A stretch of 64,000 nt of DNA. Source: Biomaibacter acetigenes. GTDB lineage: Bacteria; Bacillota; Thermosediminibacteria; Thermosediminibacterales; Tepidanaerobacteraceae. The position numbers were made by a program, and so were the translations under genes. Of this stretch, positions 34,664-44,106 are shown in pieces. A model generated the notes under the pieces. That model saw only the letters and a list, made by a program, of their open reading frames with translations. It ran no database searches and was not told the origin of the DNA. Numbering within the stretch: the first letter of the stretch is position 1; each line of letters starts with the position of its first letter. The stretch is taken from contig NZ_CP033169.1 in the NCBI RefSeq assembly GCF_003691585.1, positions 62,001 through 126,000 on the forward strand. The letters are read 5' to 3'.

Positions 34664-34702
34664 GAAAAACAGGGTCTTCCAGCCGGGAAGACCCTGTTTC
34701 CT
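34664..34702 (+). terminator. Terminator after the SpoIID-amidase gene
   Basis: Stem AACAGGGTCTTCC / GGAAGACCCTGTT with T-rich end, just after the stop. Confidence 0.85.
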
Positions 34703-34753
34703 TGATTTGGATGATTGACAAAAAACTGCGGGTTTGCTAAAATAATATAATAT

Positions 34754-34782
34754 TTGACAAAAAGCCTCACCAGTGTTATAAT
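34754..34782 (+). promoter_or_regulatory. veg promoter
   Basis: Perfect TTGACA (34754-34759) and TATAAT (34777-34782) with a 17-bp spacer, as expected for veg, a very strong vegetative promoter in B. subtilis. Confidence 0.92.
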
Positions 34783-34817
34783 ATACATTGTATTTTGTAT
34801 TTTTGAGAGGTGAGGTT

Positions 34818-35093
34818 ATGGCTTCGGCAGATGCACTCGGCAGGATAAGAAAAAGTGTGGAATCCTATGTGGGAAAAACTGTAAGACTCAAAGCTAACCG
34901 CGGCCGTAAGAAGACCTTTGAAAAGGAAGGCATACTGGAAAAGGTGTATCCGAATATATTTGTGGTTAAGGTGACCGAATCGCCGGATTTTGTGCGGCGT
35001 ATTTCATACAGTTATTCGGATATATTGACAGAAACAGTGGAACTCACCGTTTGTTCCAAAGGAGAACAAAAAATTAAATACAGCTCCATATAG
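34818..35093 (+). CDS. veg: Veg protein
   Basis: Small basic protein of 91 residues with the Veg signature LGRIRKSVESYVGKTVRLKA and YSYSDILTETVEL. Veg stimulates biofilm genes in B. subtilis and is highly expressed. GAGGTGAGG precedes the ATG at 34818; the frame is open ten codons further, but that part overlaps the transcription start. The order yabG-veg is conserved. Confidence 0.97.
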   Translation: MASADALGRIRKSVESYVGKTVRLKANRGRKKTFEKEGILEKVYPNIFVVKVTESPDFVRRISYSYSDILTETVELTVCSKGEQKIKYSSI

Positions 35094-35118
35094 TCCTGAA
35101 AAGGGCTATTTTTTTTGC
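35087..35118 (+). terminator. veg terminator
   Basis: Stem ATAGTCC / GGGCTAT followed by eight T. Confidence 0.75.
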
Positions 35119-35200
35119 CTTTTTTACACAAATCTCCCCCTTTCCAAATATATATATATTAATGACGAAAGATTAGAGGCTAAAGAAAGGGGGAAACAAA

Positions 35201-36205
35201 GTGGAGAGGATTCAGAGAATACTGAGGCAGTATGAAAAAAAGCTTTTAAGCCTTGACAATGTGGTTGGTATTGGCATGGGATACAAGATTGTACGGGGTA
35301 GGATTACAAATAAGCCCGCCGTCATGGTGCTAGTAAAAAAGAAATTTCCGGAAGAACAGTTGAAGTCAAAGCACATAGTGCCCAAGAATTTAAATGAAGT
35401 GCCCACGGACGTGATAGAAGTCGGTGAGATACGTCTTCTTGCATCCAGGACCGAAAAGGCCAGGCCGGCCCGGCCGGGCATGAGCATAGGCCATTTTAAG
35501 ATTACCGCAGGCACTTTCGGCGCAGTGGTAAAAGATGAAAAAACCGGGGAAACTCTTATCCTTTCTAATAATCACGTACTGGCCAATGCCACCGACGGCC
35601 GCGATGGGAAATCTGCCGTGGGGGACCCCATTTTACAGCCGGGCGCATATGATGGGGGAAGCATGTCGGATGTGATAGCACATCTGGAAAGATTTGTACC
35701 TATATTAAAAAACACCGGTGAAGACCGCTGCCCGGTAGCAAAAAGCATAGAGAAGGCAGCGAACCTGATCTTAAAAGTGGTGAAACCCAATTACCGCATG
35801 CAGTTTATAAAAAACACACCTGCACATAACCTCATCGACGCAGCGGTGGCAAAACCGGTAAAGCCCGAGTACATTTCACAGGAAATCTTTGACCTGGGCA
35901 GTATAAAAGGCACCGCTGAGCCCAGAATCGGTATGGTGGTTAAGAAGAGCGGACGCACCAGCGGTATCACTTCCGGTGAAATAAAAGCCCTGGACGTGAT
36001 GCTCAAAGTCATGCTGGGTCCCTCGGAGGAGGCTACCTTTTATGAGCAAATTCTCACGGGGCCCATGGCCCAGCCCGGAGACAGCGGCTCCATTGTGGTG
36101 GATGAAAACATGAATGCGGTGGGCCTTCTCTTTGCAGGTTCCGACGAGGCTACCATCATCAATCCCATAGTGAATGTGATGAAGCTTTTAAAAGTAACTT
36201 TTTAG
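35201..36205 (+). CDS. Trypsin-like serine protease without signal peptide
   Basis: Chymotrypsin-fold protein of 334 residues. The triad is seen as His in LILSNNHVLAN, Asp in LIDAAVAKP and Ser in QPGDSGSIVV. An N-terminal domain of about 95 residues (LDNVVGIGMGYKIVRG, PAVMVLVKKK) precedes the protease, as in Nal1-type proteins. There is no signal peptide or membrane helix, so it probably acts in the cytoplasm or spore. GTG 35201 follows AAGGGGG. It lies after veg; its targets are unknown. Confidence 0.85.
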   Translation: MERIQRILRQYEKKLLSLDNVVGIGMGYKIVRGRITNKPAVMVLVKKKFPEEQLKSKHIVPKNLNEVPTDVIEVGEIRLLASRTEKARPARPGMSIGHFKITAGTFGAVVKDEKTGETLILSNNHVLANATDGRDGKSAVGDPILQPGAYDGGSMSDVIAHLERFVPILKNTGEDRCPVAKSIEKAANLILKVVKPNYRMQFIKNTPAHNLIDAAVAKPVKPEYISQEIFDLGSIKGTAEPRIGMVVKKSGRTSGITSGEIKALDVMLKVMLGPSEEATFYEQILTGPMAQPGDSGSIVVDENMNAVGLLFAGSDEATIINPIVNVMKLLKVTF

Positions 36206-36507
36206 CTATTTTTAATTATTAGCGGACTTAGTTTTTACACTAAAATCTTATATTGAAAAAACTAGAAATATAGGATATGATTATTATATGTTGCTCATGA
36301 GGATAAATTAACCATCATAGTAATATTTTAAACATAAGGGAAAAATTTTATATTAAAAGGCAGGGATTCCCCGTGAAAAGGGACCTGCCTTTTATATTGC
36401 GGCATTTCCCCGGATAACCGGATTGTCGAACAATGTCGATATTGTTATAATTATACTAACATTCCAGTCTATCCCCACAAGTTTAAAAAACCAGGGAGGT
36501 TAAGACC
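36206..36507. other. Intergenic gap
   Basis: AT-rich. It holds one terminator (36355-36397) and the ribosome site of the CAP-domain gene; I see no other feature. Confidence 0.6.
36355..36397 (+). terminator. Terminator after the serine protease
   Basis: Stem AAAAGGCAGG / CCTGCCTTTT around a loop of about 20 bases, followed by T-rich sequence. Confidence 0.75.
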
Positions 36508-37239
36508 ATGCATCGCAACCGTAAAAGCATTTTTATCGCACTTCTGATGGCTTTTGTCCTGATCATACCCGGTATTGCCAGCGCTACAACCTGGTATAAT
36601 ATCAGGTTCACCGTCAATGGTCAGACCCAGACAATTCAAGTCCCTATAGACAATAATGGTACCGTGAGTTTTACAAAGACTTACAGGTATGTTTATACTT
36701 ACAAAGACGGCAAATGGGTTCTCATTTCGGAAAACGGGCAGTCCGGCGGTAAAACAATCCCTCCGGCACCCCAACCTCCAAAAGTAACACCGCCATCTGA
36801 CAGCGGCAGCAAAAAACCTGTCGAAGCGCCAAAACAGCCTTCAATCAAGGAACTCACCGCCGATGAACAGAAAATGCTGGACCTGGTGAATGCCGAAAGA
36901 AAGAAGGCCGGTGTCGAACCATTGAAAATTGACATGAGATTGGTAGAAATTTCACGAAAAAAGAGCCAGGACATGATAGATAAACATTATTTCGGCCATA
37001 CCTCACCTACATACGGCACTCCCTTCGATGCCTTGAAAGCCAATGGAGTGAGCTTCAGATATGCCGGAGAGAACCTGGCAGGTGCCCCCAATGTGGAAGA
37101 AGCCCATAAAGCCTTAATGGCAAGCCCCGGACACAGGGCAAATATCCTGAATCCGAACTATAATTACATTGGTATAGGGATCGTAGACGGAGGCCCTTAT
37201 GGGAAAATGTATACCCAGACATTTATAGGAACAAAATAA
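36508..37239 (+). CDS. Secreted CAP-domain protein (YkwD-like)
   Basis: Exported protein of 243 residues. The signal peptide ends near residue 27 (LIIPGIASATT). A small beta domain (residues 30-75) and a Pro-rich linker (residues 82-115) lead to a bacterial CAP/SCP domain: MLDLVNAERKKAGVEPL, HYFGHTSP, AGENLAG and SPGHRANILNPNY. GGGAGG precedes the ATG. Relatives such as YkwD and SafA-linked proteins occur on spores or in the envelope; the activity is unknown. Confidence 0.92.
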   Translation: MHRNRKSIFIALLMAFVLIIPGIASATTWYNIRFTVNGQTQTIQVPIDNNGTVSFTKTYRYVYTYKDGKWVLISENGQSGGKTIPPAPQPPKVTPPSDSGSKKPVEAPKQPSIKELTADEQKMLDLVNAERKKAGVEPLKIDMRLVEISRKKSQDMIDKHYFGHTSPTYGTPFDALKANGVSFRYAGENLAGAPNVEEAHKALMASPGHRANILNPNYNYIGIGIVDGGPYGKMYTQTFIGTK

Positions 37240-37301
37240 TTTTTTATAGAAGGATAGTTTGTGAATTTCCTGTTAATAACCTGTGAATAATGTGGATAAG
37301 T

Positions 37302-37328
37302 CAAGAGGCAACAGGCCTCTTTTTTTTA
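37302..37328 (+). terminator. Terminator after the CAP-domain gene
   Basis: Stem AAGAGGC / GCCTCTT with a run of T. Confidence 0.8.
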
Positions 37329-37410
37329 TTTTATTTTTTTATTGAACTTCCGAAACAGACCCCTCATATTATAATATTAAGATTTACATGTAAAAGAAAG
37401 GGGAGTTATT

Positions 37411-37761
37411 ATGTCGATTTTTATTTATGCTGTGGTAATAGGTATTGTCATAGTAGTCTTCTATCTTTTTTTAAAGAAACTCTTCAATGAAGACCGGTTA
37501 AATTTCCCCGAAGACAAGATGCAGCCTGAAGAAAAAAAGCCGAAGAACGTAGAAACACCGCTACCGGAAGAAAAGTTACCGGAAGAGGCGCCGGCGGAGG
37601 AAAAGCCGGGGGACGAAGAAAAGTAGCCTGAAGCTTCGGAAAAACCTGCGGAAGATTAAGAAAAACCTCAGGAAGCATCGGAAAAGTCCGCAGCCTGTGA
37701 CGAAAAAACCGAAACATCCTGTGATGCACCGCCAAATACGGAAAAACCTAAAAATAAGTAA
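37411..37761 (+). pseudogene. Small membrane protein with Glu/Pro/Lys tail, two in-frame stops
   Basis: N-terminal membrane helix (IFIYAVVIGIVIVVFYLFLKK) followed by an acidic tail rich in EKP and EE units. The ORF ends at TAG 37624 after 71 codons, but the same frame keeps coding like tail sequence through a second stop (TAA 37657) to 37761: PEASEKPAED, EKPQEASEKSAAC, TEKPKNK. The C-terminal part thus looks recently lost. The 71-residue product may still be made (GGGGAG ribosome site). The same kind of helix-plus-acidic-tail module is fused to a SPOCS protein at 49276. Confidence 0.75.
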
Positions 37762-37830
37762 CATATTTGGCAAGCTTCACATATATTATATAAAGAGTAA
37801 GGATGCATTTTTAGGGAAAGGAGGATATAA

Positions 37831-39465
37831 ATGGGTGTACAACTCACAAAAGAACTGGTAAGGGTCGACCAGGTGGTGGGCGAAGATAAGGCCCAGTCTG
37901 TGGTGGAAGGAATAATAACACTACCCAACGGCAAACCGGATATACAGCAGGTCATATCTGTAGATGCGACTTTAAACACCGAGAGCCTTGAAACCGACAT
38001 CATCGAAAACAAGGTAATTGTGGAAGGAAAAATCGATGTAAATGCCATGTATGTGGGTGCAGTGCCGGAAGGTACACAGCCGGTCCACTTTGTGGAAGGC
38101 ACCGTGGACTTCAGCTTTTTTGTAAAGATCCCCGGGGCTAAAAAGAACATGGACGTAAGGGTAAAGGCCAAGATAGAGCATATCCAGTTCAGCTTTGATC
38201 CCAATAGGCCCAGAGAAATCAAGGTAAGAATCATAGTGGAATTCTTCGTGAAAGTCACCAAGAGGGTGGAAATCGAAATAGTGGTGGATGCCACGGGTCC
38301 TGCGGACCTGCAGGTGTTGAAAAAGTCCCTCCGGATTGAAGATGTGGTGGGCGAGGCCAGCGCCCAGAACATCGTAAAAAGCGATGTATCGGTGCCCGAT
38401 AACAAACCGGATATTCTGGAAATCATTAAGGTGGAAGGCAAGGCCCGGGAAACTGAAACCAAAATAATTGACGATAAAATCATCATCGAGGGTGTTCTGG
38501 AGGTAAGTGTACTCTATGTAGCCAGTGTTCCTGCAGGTGAATTTCAACAACCAGTACATTTTATGGAGGTAGAGGTACCTTTCACACAGTTCGTGGAAAT
38601 CCCAGGGGCTAAGGAAGGCATGGCCAAACTGGTGAAGGTGGAAGTGGAGCACATCCGGGGCCGGAGGAAAGATGCAAGGACCGTTACGGTTGAAGCCATT
38701 TTAAAGATCAAGGCCAAAGTCTTCGAGACCAAGATCCTCAATGTGGTGGTGGATATATTCAGCCCATCCGAAAAACTGGAAGTTGAAAAGACCTTATTGA
38801 AGGTGGACCAGGTCATCGGCGAGGCCGAAAATGAGATTGTAGTCAAGGAAGTCTTAACCGTGCCCGATGAGAAACCTCCCATCGAGCAGATTTACAGGAC
38901 AAAAGCCAAGGCCACTGTTACTGAGTCCCGCATCATTGATGACAAGGTAATAGTGGAAGGCACCCTTACACTGGAGACATTATATGTAGCCGATGTGACA
39001 GGCATCCCGGGAGCTCCGCTGCAGCCATTGCACTTTATGGAACACGAGGTTCCCTTTACTACCTTTGTGGAAATCCCCGGTGCCAAAGAGAATATGACCC
39101 TGGACTTTGATGTGAATGTGGAGCATGTTTCCTCCAAGGTGGACCCCAACGATCCCCGTAGGTTCGAGGTAAGGGCGGTCCTCGGCCTGAGGGCAAAGGT
39201 CACCCAGATGGTGCAGATAGAAGTGGTAGTAAATGTCGTAGAGCCCGAGGAAGAGGAAAAAGAAGAAGAGAAAAAGGAGAAGGAAAAGAAAGAAGAAGAA
39301 AAGCCCTCCATGACCATCTACATCGTTCAAAAGGGCGACACCCTCTGGAACATAGCTAAGAGATACAATGTCACCGTTGACTCTATCGTGAAAGCCAACA
39401 ACATAGCAAACCCCGACAGTATAATGCCCGGCCAGCAATTAGTGATACCCCGGCGCATGACTTGA
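37831..39465 (+). CDS. SipL-like protein: three SPOCS domains plus LysM
   Basis: Protein of 544 residues with three SPOCS (DUF3794) units at about residues 1-160, 165-320 and 325-475, each with the pattern LxVDQVVGE, then DDKVIVEG, YVA, PVHFxE and VEIPGAKEnM. A charged Glu/Lys linker leads to a C-terminal LysM domain (YIVQKGDTLWNIAKRYNVT ... MPGQQLVIPRR). This layout matches clostridial SipL, the SpoIVA-interacting protein that attaches coat to forespore, although SipL usually has fewer units. GGAGGATATAA precedes the ATG. Confidence 0.88.
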   Translation: MGVQLTKELVRVDQVVGEDKAQSVVEGIITLPNGKPDIQQVISVDATLNTESLETDIIENKVIVEGKIDVNAMYVGAVPEGTQPVHFVEGTVDFSFFVKIPGAKKNMDVRVKAKIEHIQFSFDPNRPREIKVRIIVEFFVKVTKRVEIEIVVDATGPADLQVLKKSLRIEDVVGEASAQNIVKSDVSVPDNKPDILEIIKVEGKARETETKIIDDKIIIEGVLEVSVLYVASVPAGEFQQPVHFMEVEVPFTQFVEIPGAKEGMAKLVKVEVEHIRGRRKDARTVTVEAILKIKAKVFETKILNVVVDIFSPSEKLEVEKTLLKVDQVIGEAENEIVVKEVLTVPDEKPPIEQIYRTKAKATVTESRIIDDKVIVEGTLTLETLYVADVTGIPGAPLQPLHFMEHEVPFTTFVEIPGAKENMTLDFDVNVEHVSSKVDPNDPRRFEVRAVLGLRAKVTQMVQIEVVVNVVEPEEEEKEEEKKEKEKKEEEKPSMTIYIVQKGDTLWNIAKRYNVTVDSIVKANNIANPDSIMPGQQLVIPRRMT

Positions 39466-39471
39466 TTCAAA

Positions 39472-39500
39472 ATAAATCCCGCTTACGGCGGGATTTTTAT
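39472..39500. terminator. Terminator shared by convergent SPOCS genes
   Basis: Stem AATCCCGC / GCGGGATT with T-run. Nearly the same hairpin sequence recurs after the SPOCS gene at 50931. Confidence 0.85.
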
Positions 39501-39518
39501 TTTGGTCAATCAGGATTT

Positions 39519-41426
39519 TTATATTTTTCTAATATCGACAACTACATCCACGGGTCTTATGCCTTCACCCACTACATCCAGCATGAGAGTCCTCTTCGTG
39601 ACAATAAGGTCTGAGTCGTAGACTTCTATCACCACATACATTTCCACTATTTCGCCGGAGGGTATCTTGACACGTACCAGCAGTTTTTCGGTGGTGATGC
39701 CGGGGCCCTCTACATCGGTCACCACATATACCGTTTCTTCCCTTAAAACCTTCGCAAATGCCCTGATAGTAATTAATTGCCTTATTTGGTTGCCTCCCGG
39801 AAGTATGTCAGTATCAATGTGTTCCACCATTGCCGAGGCTTTTACAGTGTCTGAAGGATTGACACCCGGCAGGGGGACAAGGACAGAAAATCTATCATTA
39901 AATTCCACGTGATAGACTACATCGTCGCTCCCCACATAGGATATAAAACATCTAATATCACCGTCAACAATCACAGCATCATCAAGGGGCGTGCCGCTTA
40001 CATTTTCAATGATACAGTGGGTCTCGCTTAAGGCTACAGCCGGATGGGATACATCTACTGTATGATTTACCTGAGTTTGCCGGGTCCCTGACAATTCTTC
40101 AGATATTACAATAGGGTCTTTTATGACTTTGAGTTCACCGGGAACTACAATGGGTTCCGTATCGGTGACCATGATCTGTTTGGTGCTTGATCCTATTATT
40201 TGAGGCATATGCGACACAATGCCCGTACCGGTGACTACATGTAGATTTTGAATTTCCAGCACTGTCAATCGGAAACGGATTATATTTTTGACATATAATT
40301 CTCCTGTGGGTAAAAATTCAAAGGCGGTGTATTCCACCTGTGGCTCTATATTGACCACATGCCCTGGCAGAACTCCGGGATAATCCGTAAAGGCGGTGAA
40401 AGCAACATCTTCAGCCTGGTGATAACTGATGTTATCGGTGCCCACATAATATATTTGCCTGTGCAATATTCCCTGTATGATGACCTTATCTCGTATAATC
40501 AGCGTATGGAGGCCGGTGATGCCGGCTTTTATTTCTCTTACCTTAGAAGCGAGGTTTTGCAGGGCTATGCTGGATTCTACCAGGTGCTGAAAATCTTTTG
40601 GCTGCCCTATCACCACATTTACCCTGTATAAAGGGCCCGCGGCAGCCACGGCTATGCCGGTGACTGTTTCGGAAACTACGGTGACACTCATCAATATCAC
40701 CGATTTGAGTTGAAGTTCTTGAGGTGCAGGCAGTGTAGCTTCATTGGCCTCCACCAGAGGCTCCACATAAGCCTTTGCTCCCGGGAGGGCCCCGGGAACT
40801 TCCACAAAGCCGCTGAAGGGAATATCCACTGTCTGGTAGTGGGAGATGCCATCCTCGCCTACATAAAACACCTGATTATGCAGAACTGCCTGAATTATCA
40901 CCTTGTTTTCCATCACCTCAGTACCCTGTATTACAGGTTCAGTCCGTACTTCGGCAACCTTTACGGCGGCATTTTCCAGGGTGGCGGTTTCCTCTACCAG
41001 CACCTGCTGGGCCACCGAGCCCACCACAGCTTCTGCCAGAATGGGCCCATAGGGTCCTGAAACGACATCGATATTAACAATGTCTTCAACATTGACACCT
41101 ATTTTTACCACGACCTTTACAATGACGCTGTCGCCTTTAGGGGAAAGCCCGGCAGTCGTTTCCTCTATGTCTGCAGTGACATTAGCCTGCATACCGGGCC
41201 TTGCACCGGGGATTTCCACCAAATCTCCAAAAGGGATATTATCCGACATGTGGTGGGTTATATCATCGGTACCGACAAAATATAGCTGCTTGTGGACCAT
41301 ACCCTGAACAATAACCTTATCATTTAAAACAATATGGCCAAGATTTATTATTTTGGCGGTGACCTTTTTAATTTTTCGAGCCAGAATAGGAATTTGTCTT
41401 ATGAGAATCGTTTTTGATTCGTACAT
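39519..41426 (-). CDS. Multi-domain SPOCS (DUF3794) protein
   Basis: Protein of 635 residues built of about four SPOCS units (residues about 1-130, 140-280, 290-430, 440-590) and a short C-terminal beta segment. Each unit has the signature KVIIQGxLHxQIYYVGTD, then ISYHQAEDVAF, then PGxxPG. No signal peptide, membrane helix or LysM is present. AAAGGGGGGAAT precedes the ATG. It is the last gene of a minus-strand operon with another SPOCS gene and three glycosyltransferase genes. A structural role in the spore surface is inferred. Confidence 0.85.
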   Translation of the reverse strand: MYESKTILIRQIPILARKIKKVTAKIINLGHIVLNDKVIVQGMVHKQLYFVGTDDITHHMSDNIPFGDLVEIPGARPGMQANVTADIEETTAGLSPKGDSVIVKVVVKIGVNVEDIVNIDVVSGPYGPILAEAVVGSVAQQVLVEETATLENAAVKVAEVRTEPVIQGTEVMENKVIIQAVLHNQVFYVGEDGISHYQTVDIPFSGFVEVPGALPGAKAYVEPLVEANEATLPAPQELQLKSVILMSVTVVSETVTGIAVAAAGPLYRVNVVIGQPKDFQHLVESSIALQNLASKVREIKAGITGLHTLIIRDKVIIQGILHRQIYYVGTDNISYHQAEDVAFTAFTDYPGVLPGHVVNIEPQVEYTAFEFLPTGELYVKNIIRFRLTVLEIQNLHVVTGTGIVSHMPQIIGSSTKQIMVTDTEPIVVPGELKVIKDPIVISEELSGTRQTQVNHTVDVSHPAVALSETHCIIENVSGTPLDDAVIVDGDIRCFISYVGSDDVVYHVEFNDRFSVLVPLPGVNPSDTVKASAMVEHIDTDILPGGNQIRQLITIRAFAKVLREETVYVVTDVEGPGITTEKLLVRVKIPSGEIVEMYVVIEVYDSDLIVTKRTLMLDVVGEGIRPVDVVVDIRKI

Positions 41427-41491
41427 TTTATTCCCCCCTTTAACCCCTGTTAATCTATATTATTCAGATATGCCGAAAATGGCGATGGGAA

Positions 41492-41956
41492 TTATAATAT
41501 AATATTCCGATACTCTATAAGCTGAAGGCTCATATTTACGAGCACCTGCTCAAAAATGCTGCTGTCCGAGCTGTTATAAAAAATTTCAGCTTCCACATCG
41601 GCTCTAACTTCCATACCTTCCCGGGCTCCAGGGACAGGTATAGCGTCGGAAAAGACATCGGAAAATCCCTGCACCATTACCCTGCCATCTATAACATAAA
41701 ACACATCCTGGGAAATTTCTAAATCAAATATCACAAAGTTTTTCATGATATTAAAATTAACCTGGTTCACATAGGGTTTTATTTCTCTTATATTTTTGGG
41801 AACAGCCGGCAGCGGCTTTACCGTTGAAAAGAGAAAGGATTGCTCCTTTTTTGCTATAACTACGGGCAAAATTACCTCCAGAGGGCCAGGGGAGATAGGC
41901 GGAACTCTTATGAAATTGTTTATACATTTTGCCACATGGGTAAACAATTTTATCAC
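41492..41956 (-). CDS. Single-unit SPOCS (DUF3794) protein
   Basis: Protein of 154 residues with one diverged SPOCS unit (MKNFVIFDLEISQDVFYVID, GRVMVQGFSDVFSDAIPVPG, AREGMEVRADVEAEIFY). GTG 41956 lies three bases after the stop of the glycosyltransferase gene, so translation is probably coupled. Function unknown beyond the SPOCS fold. Confidence 0.75.
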   Translation of the reverse strand: MIKLFTHVAKCINNFIRVPPISPGPLEVILPVVIAKKEQSFLFSTVKPLPAVPKNIREIKPYVNQVNFNIMKNFVIFDLEISQDVFYVIDGRVMVQGFSDVFSDAIPVPGAREGMEVRADVEAEIFYNSSDSSIFEQVLVNMSLQLIEYRNIIL

Positions 41957-41959
41957 AAC

Positions 41960-43071
41960 CTAATTAAAAACTTCTGATATGACCTTCTTCCATTTTTGTT
42001 TCCAGCGGCCGACACTGAAGGCTTCAGCGGTGAGTTTTGCATTTTGTGAAAGCCTGTTTCTTTCTTTTTCGTCATTTATCAGATATTCAATAGCATCTAT
42101 AAGGTTATTAGGAGTAGGTTTTATGAGAAGGCCGTTGAACCCGTCTATTATGAGGTCGGTAAGGCCTCCTACAGCAGTGGTTATAATAGCACATCCGGCG
42201 GCCATGGCCTCCAGGCATGAAAGGGAAGTGCCTTCGGTGCCCTTCGTGGGTATTAAAGCGATGTCCATGTGCCGGAAGATTTCGGGCATCATGTGGGGTG
42301 GCTGCCAGTAGTAAAATATGCCGTCTTTTTCCGAGGCCCACTTCAAAGCCTCACCTTCCAGCTGGTCCGAATGCCCTCTCCCCACAAAATGAAATTCCAC
42401 CTTTCCGGGGTATTTTTTGGTGAGCACATTGGCCGCCCTGGCTGCTTCATTTACCCCCCTTACCGCCGTAAGCCGCCGGGGGAATATTATTCTAACCTTG
42501 CCGGGATGGTCGACTCTATGCGAAAAACTATCGATATCCACAAAGTTGGGGATATATTCTAATTTGTGCGAAAGCCCCGGCCAGGTAGCATTTATCCAAT
42601 TTATGGTATTGGTATCCACCGAAACCACCTTTTGAGGGCCGCTCAAGGCTATGTGAAGCCTGCGGAGCCATTCCTTCCGTTCAGCTTCAGTAGGCAGTTG
42701 ATGGTCAAATCCGGGATAATCCCAGAACACACCATGGGAAATGGATATGCTCTTTTCCAGCACCTGGGGATATGCCAGGAAGGTAACAAAATATATGGCA
42801 TAATCCACATCCATAGCTTGCTCATAAAATGCTGGTTAAAATTAGGGAAGGTCATAAGCTCACTCCTAGTTTCAGGTATGGTATTTATTACAACTCCAGG
42901 TAGAATTTCTTTTTTCCAGCCGCTTCCTATCTGCCACCAGCTTACTTCATACTCCAGTTCCAGCAAAAGTCTTGTAAGTTCCAGGCCGTACCGCTCGGCA
43001 CCGCCGTATATCATCCGGGTGCCGTCAGGACTGAAAAAGTTAGTGGTCAAAATTCCAACTTTTTTTCCCAT
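41960..43071 (-). pseudogene. GT4 glycosyltransferase gene with a frameshift
   Basis: The N-terminal part (MGKKVGILTTNFFSPDGTRM, YGGAERYGLELTRLLLELEY) is in one frame from 43071 to about 42820; the rest (MDVDYAIYFVTFLAYPQV ... KVRIIFPRRLTAVRGV ... EGTSLSCLEAMAAGCAIITT) is in another. A one-base loss near 42820 explains both; joined, they make a GT-B glycosyltransferase of about 370 residues with the usual C-terminal donor site. GGAGAGGG precedes the first ATG. If real, the shift disables the enzyme; if a sequencing error, the gene is whole. Confidence 0.85.
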
Positions 43072-43095
43072 TTTTTACCCTCTCCTGATAGCATA

Positions 43096-44106
43096 TTATC
43101 CTATTTTAAAAGCAAGGGTATCATCGATGATCTTTGCCACCTGCGCTGCCCTCATCCCCCAGGAATTTCTCCGGGCAAAGGCTATACGGCTTTCTATAGC
43201 CTCCGGATTCTTGCCGCTGAAAACTGCCCGGTCAAGATTTGATATGAACTCTTCAGGAGTCCTTGAAAGCATCACATCTGCCATTCCCTCAAGCTGGGGT
43301 AAATATGTAGACACCACCGGCAGGCCGCAGGCCAGATATTCGTAAGCCTTCAAAGGGTCTGCCGCCAGCGTCACGGGCTTTACCTCAAAGGGAATAATGG
43401 CGGTATCAAACCAGCGTGCATAGTCGGGTAGAACCTCCTTATTCCTGGGGCCCAGATAGAAAATGTTTTTACCCTGCGGCAGATTTACTACCGGTGCGCT
43501 GGCAGCCCCCAGAAACACAAAATTATAATTAGGCCTCATGTCAGCGGCTGTCCTTATCAGGGGAAAATCCAACCACGGAGCCAGTACCCCCCAGAAGCCA
43601 ATGATGGGTTTTGTCATGAGCTTTGCCAGGTCCTGCGGAATTCGCCCTTTTGAAAGACTCCGGTTGAAATGTTCAAATTCCACTCCATTTTTTATTAAAT
43701 GGCAATTATGGTGGCGGTTATAAAGGTCGTCAAATATCTTTTGTGAAGCTGCCAGTACCAGGTCTGCGGCTTCAAGTTTTTTTTCGTCATATGCGGCAAA
43801 TTGGGAAAACTCATCAACGGTGGCATCCGCAAAATCGCTTACGACCATCCTGAGATTGAAATTAAAGAGCAGGTCAGCATAAGGTCCATGGGTGAGCCAC
43901 ATGATGTAACTTTTCTTCAGGTCTAAAGCATCTACATTGCCGCAAAGGGTGAAGGTCGGCGAAATCCGGACAAAGTCTGGTAATGACCTGGTGACATTGC
44001 AGTATATGACCTCAAAACCCAGTTTAGAAAGCTCCCATAAAAGGTGTTGTGGCCTCTGGGGATGGTTAAAAAAATCAAAGCATGGAAGATACAGGATTTT
44101 ATCCAT
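43096..44106 (-). CDS. GT-B glycosyltransferase
   Basis: Glycosyltransferase of 336 residues. The N-terminus reads MDKILYLPCFDFFNHPQRPQ, and the donor-side motif is AADPLKAYEYLACGLPVVST, typical of group 1 (GT4-like) enzymes. Blocks such as HLIKNGVEFEHF and KPIIGFWGVLAPW support the call. The start at 44106 follows GAGGAGAAAG and overlaps the previous stop by one base (TAATG), so it is coupled to the GT2 gene. Sugar and acceptor unknown. Confidence 0.88.
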   Translation of the reverse strand: MDKILYLPCFDFFNHPQRPQHLLWELSKLGFEVIYCNVTRSLPDFVRISPTFTLCGNVDALDLKKSYIMWLTHGPYADLLFNFNLRMVVSDFADATVDEFSQFAAYDEKKLEAADLVLAASQKIFDDLYNRHHNCHLIKNGVEFEHFNRSLSKGRIPQDLAKLMTKPIIGFWGVLAPWLDFPLIRTAADMRPNYNFVFLGAASAPVVNLPQGKNIFYLGPRNKEVLPDYARWFDTAIIPFEVKPVTLAADPLKAYEYLACGLPVVSTYLPQLEGMADVMLSRTPEEFISNLDRAVFSGKNPEAIESRIAFARRNSWGMRAAQVAKIIDDTLAFKIG

